A stretch of 64,000 bases of DNA from Pseudomonas fluorescens (lineage in GTDB: Bacteria > Pseudomonadota > Gammaproteobacteria > Pseudomonadales > Pseudomonadaceae): NCBI RefSeq assembly GCF_902498065.1, contig NZ_CABVIR010000002.1, positions 62,001-126,000 on the forward strand, in the 5' to 3' direction. A program made the position numbers and the translations under genes. The notes beneath the pieces were generated by a model. It had not been told where the DNA came from. It ran no database searches and was given only the letters and a program-made list of their open reading frames with translations. Below, one piece after another: positions 56,092 to 64,000 of this stretch; within the stretch, counting starts at the first letter, position 1, and every line of letters begins with the position of its first letter.

Positions 56092-58722
56092 ATGACCGAT
56101 ATTGATGCACGCTTGCGCGAGGACGTTCACCTGTTGGGTGAGCTGTTGGGCAACACCATTCGTGAGCAGTACGGAGACGATTTTCTCGACAAGATCGAGC
56201 AGATCCGCAAGGGCGCCAAGGCCGACCGTCGCGGTTCGATGGACGCCGAACTGAGCGCCAGCCTCAATCAGTTGAGCGAAGACGAGTTGCTGCCGGTGGC
56301 GCGGGCGTTCAACCAGTTTCTCAATCTCGCCAACATCGCCGAGCAATATCAACTGATCCATCGCCGCGAAGCATCGCAGCCCGCGCCGTTCGAAGCGCGT
56401 GTGTTGCCGGAGTTGCTCGCGCGCCTGCGCGCCGAAGGCCATGGCGCCGAATCCCTGGCCCGGCAATTGGGACGGCTGGAAATCGAACTGGTCCTGACCG
56501 CGCACCCGACCGAAGTCGCGCGTCGCACGCTGATCCAGAAATACGACGCCATCGCTGCGCAACTCGCGGCACAAGATCATCGCGACCTGACCAGCGCCGA
56601 GCGCGAGCAGATCCACGCAAAGTTGCAGCGCCTGATCGCCGAAGCCTGGCACACCGAAGAAATCCGTCGCACCCGCCCGACGCCCGTGGACGAGGCCAAA
56701 TGGGGTTTCGCGGTGATCGAGCATTCGCTGTGGCAAGCGATCCCGAACTATTTGCGCAAGGCCGATAAAGCCCTGCATGACGCCACCGGCCTGCATTTGC
56801 CGCTGGAGGCTGCGCCGATTCGCTTTGCGTCTTGGATGGGCGGCGACCGCGACGGCAACCCCAACGTGACCGCTGCCGTGACCCGTGAGGTGTTGCTGCT
56901 GGCGCGCTGGATGGCTGCTGATTTGTACCTGCGCGATGTCGATCACCTTGCGGCCGAATTGTCGATGCAACAGGCCAGTGACGCCCTGAAAGCCAAAGCT
57001 GGGGACAGCGCCGAACCGTATCGCGCCGTCCTTAAACAACTGCGCGAACGCCTGCGCGCCACTCGAAACTGGGCCCACACGTCTTTGACGACCGCCACGC
57101 CGGCCCCCGCCGATGTGCTGCAAAACAACCGCGATTTGCTTGATCCGCTGGAGCTTTGCTACCAGTCGCTGCACGAGTGCGGCATGGGCGTGATCGCCGA
57201 TGGACCGTTGCTTGATTGCCTGCGTCGTGCGGTGACATTTGGTTTGTTCCTGGTGCGTCTCGATGTGCGTCAGGATTCGTCCCGTCACACGGCGGCGATG
57301 ACTGAAATCACCGATTACCTCGGCCTCGGTCGCTACGAAGACTGGAGTGAAGAGGAGCGCATCGCCTTCCTGATGCGCGAGCTGAACAACCGTCGTCCGT
57401 TGCTGCCGGCGTACTTCAAGCCCTCCGCCGACACCGCTGAAGTGCTCGCCACGTGCCGGGAAATCGCTGCGGCACCGGGTGCTTCGCTCGGTTCGTACGT
57501 GATTTCGATGGCCGGCGCCGCCTCCGATGTGTTGGCTGTGCAACTGTTGCTCAAAGAGTCTGGCGTGTTGCGGCCGATGCGCGTGGTGCCGCTGTTCGAA
57601 ACCCTCGCTGACCTGGATAACGCCGGCCCGGTGATTGAAAAGCTGTTGCTGCTGCCGGGTTATCGCGCGCGCCTGCAAGGCCCGCAGGAAGTGATGATCG
57701 GCTATTCCGACTCGGCCAAGGACGCTGGCACCACGGCGGCGGCCTGGGCGCAATATCGGGCGCAGGAACGGCTGGTCGACATCTGCCGTGAGCAGCAAGT
57801 GGAACTGCTGCTGTTCCACGGTCGCGGTGGCACCGTGGGCCGTGGCGGCGGCCCGGCGCACGCGGCGATCCTGTCGCAGCCGCCGGGTTCGGTGGCGGGG
57901 CGTTTCCGCACCACCGAACAAGGGGAAATGATTCGTTTCAAATTCGGCCTGCCGGACATCGCCGAACAGAACCTCAATCTGTACCTGGCGGCAGTGCTGG
58001 AAGCGACTTTACTGCCACCGCCACCGCCGGAACCCGCCTGGCGCCATTTGATGGACGAATTGGCCGCAGACGGTGTCAGCGCTTACCGCGCCGTGGTGCG
58101 GGAAAATCCGCAATTCGTCGAGTATTTCCGCCAGTCCACGCCGGAACAGGAATTGGGGCGCCTGCCGCTGGGCAGCCGCCCGGCCAAGCGCCGTGCCGGC
58201 GGGATCGAAAGCCTGCGGGCGATTCCGTGGATCTTCGGTTGGACCCAGACACGCTTGATGCTGCCAGCCTGGCTCGGCTGGGAAGCCGCGCTGAGCAAGG
58301 CGCTGGAGCGTGGCGAAGGCGAGTTGTTGGGGCAGATGCGCGAGCAGTGGCCGTTCTTCCGTACGCGCATCGATATGCTGGAAATGGTCCTGGCCAAAGC
58401 CGACGCCGATATCGCCCGCTCCTATGATGAGCGGCTGGTCGAGCCGGATCTGCTGCCTTTGGGGGCGCATTTACGCGACCTATTGTCGCAGGCGTGTGCG
58501 GTGGTGCTTGGTCTGACCGGTCAGTCGCAGCTACTGGCACATAGCCCAGACACCCTCGAATTCATCCGCCTGCGCAACACTTACCTCGACCCGCTTCATC
58601 TATTGCAGGCCGAGTTGCTGGCTCGTTCGCGACAACAGGAGGTGGCACAGGGTAGCCCGGTGGAACAGGCGCTGCTGGTGTCTGTGGCGGGTATTGCCGC
58701 CGGTTTGCGAAATACCGGCTAA
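56092..58722 (+). CDS. ppc: phosphoenolpyruvate carboxylase
   Basis: 876 residues, full length. Makes oxaloacetate from PEP and bicarbonate to refill the TCA cycle. Seen: catalytic His motif [12 protein letters not shown], the active-site loop [30 protein letters not shown], and the C-terminal ending RNTG typical of PEPC. GGAG at 8 bases. Usually allosterically regulated by acetyl-CoA and aspartate. Confidence 0.97.
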   Translation: MTDIDARLREDVHLLGELLGNTIREQYGDDFLDKIEQIRKGAKADRRGSMDAELSASLNQLSEDELLPVARAFNQFLNLANIAEQYQLIHRREASQPAPFEARVLPELLARLRAEGHGAESLARQLGRLEIELVLTAHPTEVARRTLIQKYDAIAAQLAAQDHRDLTSAEREQIHAKLQRLIAEAWHTEEIRRTRPTPVDEAKWGFAVIEHSLWQAIPNYLRKADKALHDATGLHLPLEAAPIRFASWMGGDRDGNPNVTAAVTREVLLLARWMAADLYLRDVDHLAAELSMQQASDALKAKAGDSAEPYRAVLKQLRERLRATRNWAHTSLTTATPAPADVLQNNRDLLDPLELCYQSLHECGMGVIADGPLLDCLRRAVTFGLFLVRLDVRQDSSRHTAAMTEITDYLGLGRYEDWSEEERIAFLMRELNNRRPLLPAYFKPSADTAEVLATCREIAAAPGASLGSYVISMAGAASDVLAVQLLLKESGVLRPMRVVPLFETLADLDNAGPVIEKLLLLPGYRARLQGPQEVMIGYSDSAKDAGTTAAAWAQYRAQERLVDICREQQVELLLFHGRGGTVGRGGGPAHAAILSQPPGSVAGRFRTTEQGEMIRFKFGLPDIAEQNLNLYLAAVLEATLLPPPPPEPAWRHLMDELAADGVSAYRAVVRENPQFVEYFRQSTPEQELGRLPLGSRPAKRRAGGIESLRAIPWIFGWTQTRLMLPAWLGWEAALSKALERGEGELLGQMREQWPFFRTRIDMLEMVLAKADADIARSYDERLVEPDLLPLGAHLRDLLSQACAVVLGLTGQSQLLAHSPDTLEFIRLRNTYLDPLHLLQAELLARSRQQEVAQGSPVEQALLVSVAGIAAGLRNTG

Positions 58723-58743
58723 GGTTTTCGTCGTGGGTTCGGG

Positions 58744-58887
58744 CACTCGATACGGGCGTCGAGTGTCGGTCCGCGCAGGGCTGGAAAGTGCTGCCAGGCG
58801 ACAGTTATTGATGGGGTTGCGACTTGGGGTACCCCGTCGCAGGGTCACACAAGGCGGGGGTTTCTCCGACTTTCGGCGGCTTGTGTG
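58744..58887 (+). other. structured ppc-adk intergenic region
   Basis: The 288-bp gap has no supported ORF but holds three stems: CACTCGA/TCGAGTG (58744-58765), a GGGGTACCCC palindrome (58826-58835) flanked by complementary CGAC/GTCG, and CACACAAG/CTTGTGTG (58846-58887). No T-run follows. Confidence 0.4.
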
Positions 58888-58911
58888 GTCCGGGCCTGCT
58901 GTGTATCTTGA

Positions 58912-59661
<750 letters not shown>

Positions 59662-59682
59662 AAAGTCTGAACCGCTTCATCT

Positions 59683-59712
59683 TCTACGGCCCGCTTGCGG
59701 GCCGTAGTTGTT
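59683..59712 (+). terminator. rho-independent terminator of adk
   Basis: Stem CTACGGCCCGC/GCGGGCCGTAG with a TT loop region, then TTGTTTAT. The T-run also overlaps a TATACT (59713-59718) that may serve as the tsaB -10 box. Confidence 0.75.
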
Positions 59713-59754
59713 TATACTGGCGCACTTTTTCTGACCTCTCTTACGGAAACATCG

Positions 59755-60429
59755 ATGAGCACCTTGCTGGCCCTGGACACCGCGACTGAAGCTTGCTCCG
59801 TTGCCTTGCTGCATGACGGCAAAGTGACGAGCCATTACGAGGTGATCCCGCGCCTGCATGCGCAGAAGTTATTGCCGATGATCCAGCAATTGCTCGCCGA
59901 TGCCGGGACCACCTTGCAAGCGGTCGATGCCATTGCTTTTGGCCGTGGGCCGGGCGCATTCACCGGCGTGCGGATCGCCATCGGCGTGGTACAGGGCCTG
60001 GCGTTTGCTCTGGATCGCCCGGTACTGCCGGTGTCGAACCTGGCGGTGCTGGCACAACGGGCGTATCGCGAACACGGTGTGAGCCAGGTCGCGGCCGCCA
60101 TCGATGCGCGCATGGATGAGGTTTATTGGGGCTGCTACCGCGAAACGGCGGGTGAGATGCGCCTGGTCGGCAATGAAGCGGTGTTGCCGCCGGAAGTGGC
60201 GGCGTTGCCGGCGGATGCCAGCGGTGACTGGTTTGGCGCCGGCACCGGTTGGGGCTATGCCGAACGTATCGCCGTCACCCTGAGCGGTCAGGACGCAGGC
60301 ATGCTGCCTCACGCCGAAGACCTGCTGACCCTGGCGCGATTTGCCTGGGCGCGCGGCGAGGCGATTGTGGCGGATGAGGCGCAGCCGGTTTATCTGCGTG
60401 ACAAGGTTGCGACGCCGAAAGCGCGTTGA
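59755..60429 (+). CDS. tsaB: tRNA threonylcarbamoyladenosine biosynthesis protein TsaB
   Basis: 224 residues. ASKHA-fold pseudo-ATPase partner of TsaD in t6A37 synthesis. Seen: LLALDTATEACSVAL, the dimer helix HAQKLLPMIQQLL, and GRGPGAFTGVRIAIGVVQGLA. ATG at 59755 gives the family start. Next to adk as in other pseudomonads. Confidence 0.94.
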   Translation: MSTLLALDTATEACSVALLHDGKVTSHYEVIPRLHAQKLLPMIQQLLADAGTTLQAVDAIAFGRGPGAFTGVRIAIGVVQGLAFALDRPVLPVSNLAVLAQRAYREHGVSQVAAAIDARMDEVYWGCYRETAGEMRLVGNEAVLPPEVAALPADASGDWFGAGTGWGYAERIAVTLSGQDAGMLPHAEDLLTLARFAWARGEAIVADEAQPVYLRDKVATPKAR

Positions 60430-60453
60430 ATTAGCCAGTACCGAGTTAGCCCC

Positions 60454-60547
60454 ATCATGCTGGCAAGCCAGCCGCCACAGGATTCGCGTTGGGCACAAAA
60501 TGTGTTTGCGACGCAAACCTGTGGGAACTGGCTTGCCAGCGATGGCG
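60454..60547. repeat. REPIN, GCTGGC-type arms
   Basis: Inverted pair ATGCTGGCAAGCCAGC and GGAACTGGCTTGCCAGCGAT, about 45 bp apart, after tsaB. The spacer contains ACAAAATGTGTTTG, like the REPIN at 22280. Confidence 0.88.
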
Positions 60548-60689
60548 ATCCAACAGATGTCACCAATCGTCGTTTTATCCCCCCCGCTTTTAAACCTTTT
60601 CGCTTTTCTGTGTTCTAGTTATCACTCGGCGGTTTGCGAAGTGGGTTATGTGCCACTAGACTGCCATCATCGATACCGAGCATGACTTT

Positions 60690-60995
60690 ATGCGTATAGA
60701 CGGCCTTTCCTCTCAGTCCTACCCCATCAAGCGCAAGCCTCGCAAAGGGCATGTGGTTGAGGACGAATCCGTCGATATCGAGGGCGAGCTGGAGTTCCCT
60801 TCCGAGGAGCAACTGGCGGCCCGCGCTGCCAAAGCCTCCGCGCAGCGCCTGAGCAATCTCCCCGCGCGTCAACAAGACATGATTTACCACCGCGCCATGA
60901 GCAAAAGCGTCGCGATGGCTCTGGCCAGCTACCTCAGCACCGCCGGTTTTGTCGATTGGGATTCGGACGTGCTGGGCCTCGACCTGTACATCTGA
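60690..60995 (+). CDS. conserved hypothetical protein, 101 residues
   Basis: Highly charged: a Lys/Arg-rich start (YPIKRKPRKGHV), an acidic middle (EDESVDIEGELEFPSEE), then a helical end (MIYHRAMSKSVAMALASYLS). No signal peptide. Overlaps the next gene at TGATG, so coupled to it. Family not recognised; its gene neighbourhood after tsaB is conserved in Pseudomonas. Confidence 0.75.
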   Translation: MRIDGLSSQSYPIKRKPRKGHVVEDESVDIEGELEFPSEEQLAARAAKASAQRLSNLPARQQDMIYHRAMSKSVAMALASYLSTAGFVDWDSDVLGLDLYI

Positions 60996-61855
60996 TGCTG
61001 CAGCCTTACTACCTTGGCTGCCCGTCCTGGAGTGAAAACGCCTGGCGCGATTACCTCTATCCGCAAGACGCGAAACCCTCCGAATTTCTCACTCTCTATT
61101 CTCAAGTATTCAACGCCGTTGAAGGCAACACGACCTTCTACGCAAGCCCGGCTGCCAGCACCGTGCAGCGATGGGCCGAGACCATGCCCGAACACTTTCG
61201 CTTCACCGCCAAATTCCCCGGTGACATCAGCCACGGTGGTGACCTGCGCGAACAATTGACCGCCACCGAAACCTTTTTGCAATTGCTCAGCCCGCTAGGT
61301 GAGCGGGTGTCGCCGTTGTGGTTGCAGTTGTCGAAAAGCTTCACCCCGCAACGATTGCACGAGCTGGCGGGTTTTATCGACGCGGTGGACCGGCCTCTGG
61401 CCATCGAAGTGCGGCATGACGCGTTCTTCGCCAAGGGCGATGCCGAGCGTTCGCTCAATCGCCTGTTGCTGGACCGGGGTGTCGAGCGTATCTGCCTTGA
61501 TCCACGCGCACTGTTCAGTTGCACCTCGACCGATCCTTCGGTACTCCACGCCCAATCGAAGAAACCCAGGGTGCCGCCCCGTCCGGCGGCTTTCACTCAG
61601 TTCCCGCAAGTGCGCTTCATCGGCCATCCGCTACTGGAGGCCAACGACCCGTTCCTGGTGCCCTGGGTCGAGAAAATCGCCCAGTGGATCGAAGAGGGGC
61701 GCACGCCGTATATCTTCCTGCACACCGCCGACAACTTGCTGGCGGCGAAACTGGCGCAACGTTTTCACGCAAAACTGATGCTGCGTTTGCCTGGCTTGCC
61801 GCCGCTGCCTGAGCTATACAGAGAGCCCGCCGCCGAGCAACTTGGCCTGCTCTGA
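60995..61855 (+). CDS. DUF72 (YecE) family protein
   Basis: 286 residues. TIM-barrel-like DUF72 signature: YLGCPSWSENAWRDYLYP at the start, FNAVEGNTTFYASP, FRFTAKFPGDISH, LAIEVRHDAFF and a C-terminal FLHTADNLLAAKLA. The family has no established activity. ATG at 60995 shares a base with the stop of the preceding gene. Confidence 0.88.
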   Translation: MLQPYYLGCPSWSENAWRDYLYPQDAKPSEFLTLYSQVFNAVEGNTTFYASPAASTVQRWAETMPEHFRFTAKFPGDISHGGDLREQLTATETFLQLLSPLGERVSPLWLQLSKSFTPQRLHELAGFIDAVDRPLAIEVRHDAFFAKGDAERSLNRLLLDRGVERICLDPRALFSCTSTDPSVLHAQSKKPRVPPRPAAFTQFPQVRFIGHPLLEANDPFLVPWVEKIAQWIEEGRTPYIFLHTADNLLAAKLAQRFHAKLMLRLPGLPPLPELYREPAAEQLGLL

Positions 61856-61888
61856 GGCGGATTCCCTGCCTTTTTCAGGAGCCTGCCA

Positions 61889-62710
61889 ATGGATGCGCAA
61901 ACCCTTCGAGCCCAGGCGTTCAAAGCACTGCATGAACGCGCCGGCGCTTTTGTCATTCCTAACCCGTGGGACGCCGGCTCGGCGAAAATGCTCGCCAGCT
62001 TGGGCTTCGAGGCACTGGCGACCACGAGCGCCGGTTATGCCTTTTCCCAAGGCCGACCCGATGGCGGACTGACACTGGACGATACCCTGGCGAACGTTCG
62101 AGCGATCGTCGCGGCGACGGACCTGCCGGTTGCGGTCGATCTGGAAAACGGTTTTGCCGACGACCCCGCCGAATGCGCCCAAAGCATTCTGCGAGCCGCC
62201 GCAGCGGGCGCGGTCGGCGGTTCGATCGAAGATGCCACGGGACGCGCAGGCGCTCCGATCTACTGCTTCGAGCATGCGGTGGCGCGGATCGAAGCCGCCG
62301 TCGCCGCGGCACGCAGCTTGCCATTCCCCTTCACGCTGACGGCCCGCGCCGAGAACTTCCTGCACGGCAATCCTGATCTGGACGATACGATTCGCCGTTT
62401 GCAAGCGTTCGCCGAGGCCGGTGCCGACGTGCTGTATGCGCCGGGTTTGCGCAGTGCCGAAGACGTGTTGGCCGTGGTACGCGCCGTGGCGCCGAAACCG
62501 GTCAATGTGTTGATGTCCGGTGGGTTGAGACTGACGGTCGAACAGTTGAGCGAAATGGGCGTCAAGCGCATCAGTGTCGGTTCGGCGCTCGCGCTGGCGG
62601 CGCTTGGCGAATTTTATCGGGCGGCGCAAGAGATCAAGACTTCGGGTACGTTCAGCTTTACCTCGCGCTCGATGCCGTATGCGCAGGCCAATCAATTGTT
62701 CAAAGGCTGA
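61889..62710 (+). CDS. isocitrate lyase/PEP mutase family protein
   Basis: 273 residues. ICL/PEPM superfamily: IPNPWDAGSAKMLASLGFEAL, the ATTSAGYAFSQGRPDG loop, VDLENGFADDP (metal site) and GGSIEDATG. It resembles oxaloacetate hydrolase/phosphonopyruvate-type lyases, but lacks the ICL KKCGH motif, so it is not isocitrate lyase. AGGAG precedes the ATG. Substrate unknown. Confidence 0.88.
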   Translation: MDAQTLRAQAFKALHERAGAFVIPNPWDAGSAKMLASLGFEALATTSAGYAFSQGRPDGGLTLDDTLANVRAIVAATDLPVAVDLENGFADDPAECAQSILRAAAAGAVGGSIEDATGRAGAPIYCFEHAVARIEAAVAAARSLPFPFTLTARAENFLHGNPDLDDTIRRLQAFAEAGADVLYAPGLRSAEDVLAVVRAVAPKPVNVLMSGGLRLTVEQLSEMGVKRISVGSALALAALGEFYRAAQEIKTSGTFSFTSRSMPYAQANQLFKG

Positions 62711-62712
62711 CG

Positions 62713-63408
62713 ATGCGGTTTTTGCGGGTGCTGCTGGTGTTGGGGCTGATGGTGGGTGCGGCAGGGGTGAGCATCTGGCGCGGCTGGATCGCGCTGCCGC
62801 CGCAGTGGAACCCGTGGGCGCCGCTGGACGTGAAGGCCGAACCGAACCTGCTGACCCGCTACAAACTGATGCGGCTGCGCGATGATCCGCAATTGTGCGA
62901 GCAAGCCCTGAGCAGTTCCGGATTGCGCGTCGCCCCTCAAGCCGACAGTCCTGACGCAAAGTGTCCGTTGAACGATGCCTTGCGCGTGCAGGGTGGCGAC
63001 GTCGCATTGAGCAGCAGCTTCCTCGCCAGTTGCCGCCTGGCGGTGTCGTTTGCCCTGTTCGAGCATCACGCGCTGCAACCTGCGGCGCAGGCGGTCTATG
63101 GGCAAGCAGTCACTCGCGTCGACCATCTCGGCAGTTTTGCCTGTCGCAACGTCTACGGCCGCGAGAACGGCAGGCTAAGCCAACATGCCAGCGCCAATGC
63201 GCTGGATATCGCCGGTTTTCGCCTGGCGGATGGGCGCGCCATCAGCGTGCTCAAGGATTGGCCGAAGGACAATCAGGACGCACGTTTTTTACGTCAGGTC
63301 CGCGACGGCGCCTGCGACGTGTTCAGTGTGGTGTTGAGCCCGGACTACAACAGCGCCCACCGCAATCATTTTCACGTGGATGTCGGACCGTGGTGGGTGT
63401 GTCGCTGA
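62713..63408 (+). CDS. extensin-like C-terminal family protein
   Basis: 231 residues with an N-terminal membrane anchor (about 2-20, LRVLLVLGLMVGAAGVSIW) and an Extensin-like_C domain (about 75-231): YGRENGRLSQHASANALDI and SAHRNHFHVDVGPWWVCR. The SxHxxxxAxD and HxH pattern resembles LAS-type zinc peptidases. Periplasmic; a cell-wall role is plausible. Two bases after the lyase gene. Confidence 0.87.
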   Translation: MRFLRVLLVLGLMVGAAGVSIWRGWIALPPQWNPWAPLDVKAEPNLLTRYKLMRLRDDPQLCEQALSSSGLRVAPQADSPDAKCPLNDALRVQGGDVALSSSFLASCRLAVSFALFEHHALQPAAQAVYGQAVTRVDHLGSFACRNVYGRENGRLSQHASANALDIAGFRLADGRAISVLKDWPKDNQDARFLRQVRDGACDVFSVVLSPDYNSAHRNHFHVDVGPWWVCR

Positions 63409-63411
63409 GGG

Positions 63412-64000
63412 TCAGGCGGCGATGCGCAGGTTCTGCAGCACGATCGGGCGTGCCCAGCCGATATCGAAATCGAAGTTTTTCTGTTGTTCCGCCAGCTCTT
63501 CGGGCGGGAACGGCGGGAATGGCTTGTCCAACAGATCGAGTTCGAATTCAGCGATCGGCAAGTGCAGCGCACGCGGTTGCGGTGCGGCACCTGGGACTGG
63601 CAGCGGTTGGCCGTTGGTCAGAACGATCGGGCGAACCCAGCCGCTTTCGAAATCCTGCTGTTTCTGTTGCGCAACGATTTCTTCTGCCGGGAACGGCGGG
63701 AATGGTTTGTCGGCCAGGTCCATTTCGAACTCGGCAATCGGCAGGAACAGCGGCTCGGGTGGCTTGACCTGGGTTTCCGTCACATCGCATTCGCGTTGGG
63801 AAACGATGTGCGCCAGCAGTTCGCTGCCAACCGTGGGTTCTTCCGGGCTCTCGAGATCGACCGGGGGAAAGTTGAGAGACGCCGGCACGACATCGCCCGA
63901 CTGATCGGCCAGGGCCTGGGCAAAAAAATCCTGCCACAGGTGACTGACGCCGCTCAGTGCTTGGGAGTTTCGCAGGCCAAAATCGCCGTGGGGCGAGATG
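63412..64000 (-). CDS. hypothetical protein with internal tandem duplication (5' end beyond window)
   Basis: The frame stays open to the right edge, so at least 195 residues are seen and the N-terminus is missing. GTG at 63888 is only an internal codon. The C-terminal part has two copies of a ~43-residue unit: LPIAEFEMDLADKPFPPFP..SGWVRPIVL (about 63627-63758) and LPIAEFELDLLDKPFPPFP..IGWARPIVL (about 63429-63560). Acidic and Pro/Phe-rich, no membrane segment. Family not recognised. Convergent with the extensin-like gene. Confidence 0.7.
   Translation of the reverse strand, partial: ISPHGDFGLRNSQALSGVSHLWQDFFAQALADQSGDVVPASLNFPPVDLESPEEPTVGSELLAHIVSQRECDVTETQVKPPEPLFLPIAEFEMDLADKPFPPFPAEEIVAQQKQQDFESGWVRPIVLTNGQPLPVPGAAPQPRALHLPIAEFELDLLDKPFPPFPPEELAEQQKNFDFDIGWARPIVLQNLRIAA

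Noticed and set aside
55978..57921. 647-residue minus-strand frame
   Set aside because: Lies antisense to ppc, which has all catalytic motifs; no ribosome binding site or domain.

Overview
The window is a core-genome stretch of a fluorescent Pseudomonas, most likely the P. fluorescens group. Evidence: high GC with strong third-position GC bias; gene order that follows, from memory, P. aeruginosa PAO1 in descending numbers from about PA3753 to PA3681 (purT, ffh-rpsP-rimM-trmD-rplS, xerD, dsbC, hom-thrC, recJ, wsp, prfB-lysS, lptF, ppc, adk, tsaB); and many REP/REPIN palindromes of the type typical of this group. No rRNA, tRNA, CRISPR array, insertion sequence or complete prophage was seen.

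Layout. 1-6.3 kb: gamma carbonic anhydrase (cut by the edge), DUF1289, VUT transporter, purT, then a minus-strand MFS transporter, CorC-type protein and YpjD-like membrane protein. 6.5-10.1 kb: the SRP/ribosome cluster ffh-rpsP-rimM-trmD-rplS with a clear promoter and terminator. 10.2-15 kb: xerD, dsbC, hom, thrC. 15-15.6 kb: a composite repeat whose 89-bp inverted arms enclose a REPIN. 15.8-25.2 kb: DUF3509 gene, a candidate small RNA, a periplasmic binding-like protein, CoA transferase, yaeQ, recJ, an old-yellow-enzyme reductase, opgD, a 61-residue protein and an orphan BRO-N gene. 25.6-35.6 kb: a minus-strand polyamine/4-aminobutyraldehyde locus (LysR regulator, two aldehyde dehydrogenases, YdcSTUV-type ABC transporter, APC permease). 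35.7-45.2 kb: DUF533 gene and the complete wspABCDEFR surface-sensing/c-di-GMP operon. 45.3-48.1 kb: prfB (programmed frameshift) and lysS. 48.1-55.9 kb: TetR regulator, lipoproteins, a DUF1704 carboxypeptidase-like protein, an alpha/beta hydrolase, an atypical-composition metzincin lipoprotein, and the AlgU-promoter-driven DUF4398-lptF pair. 56-64 kb: ppc, adk, tsaB and a tail of small conserved genes, ending in a protein with an internal duplication that runs off the edge.

How the parts work together. The Wsp genes form one phosphorelay: receptor WspA, couplers WspB/D, methyltransferase WspC, kinase WspE, methylesterase WspF and diguanylate cyclase WspR. The ydc/pat genes plausibly import a polyamine and oxidise the aldehyde derived from it; REPINs sit between ydcS and ydcT and between ydcV and patD. 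The E. coli order xerD-dsbC-recJ-prfB-lysS is preserved collinearly but split by large blocks.

No wholly new multi-gene system is evident. The best leads are a structured candidate sRNA at about 16.1-16.26 kb behind an AlgU-like promoter, the composite inverted repeat after thrC, tandem terminator-like hairpins directly before hom, the metzincin lipoprotein with a palindrome upstream, and the DUF1704 protein.
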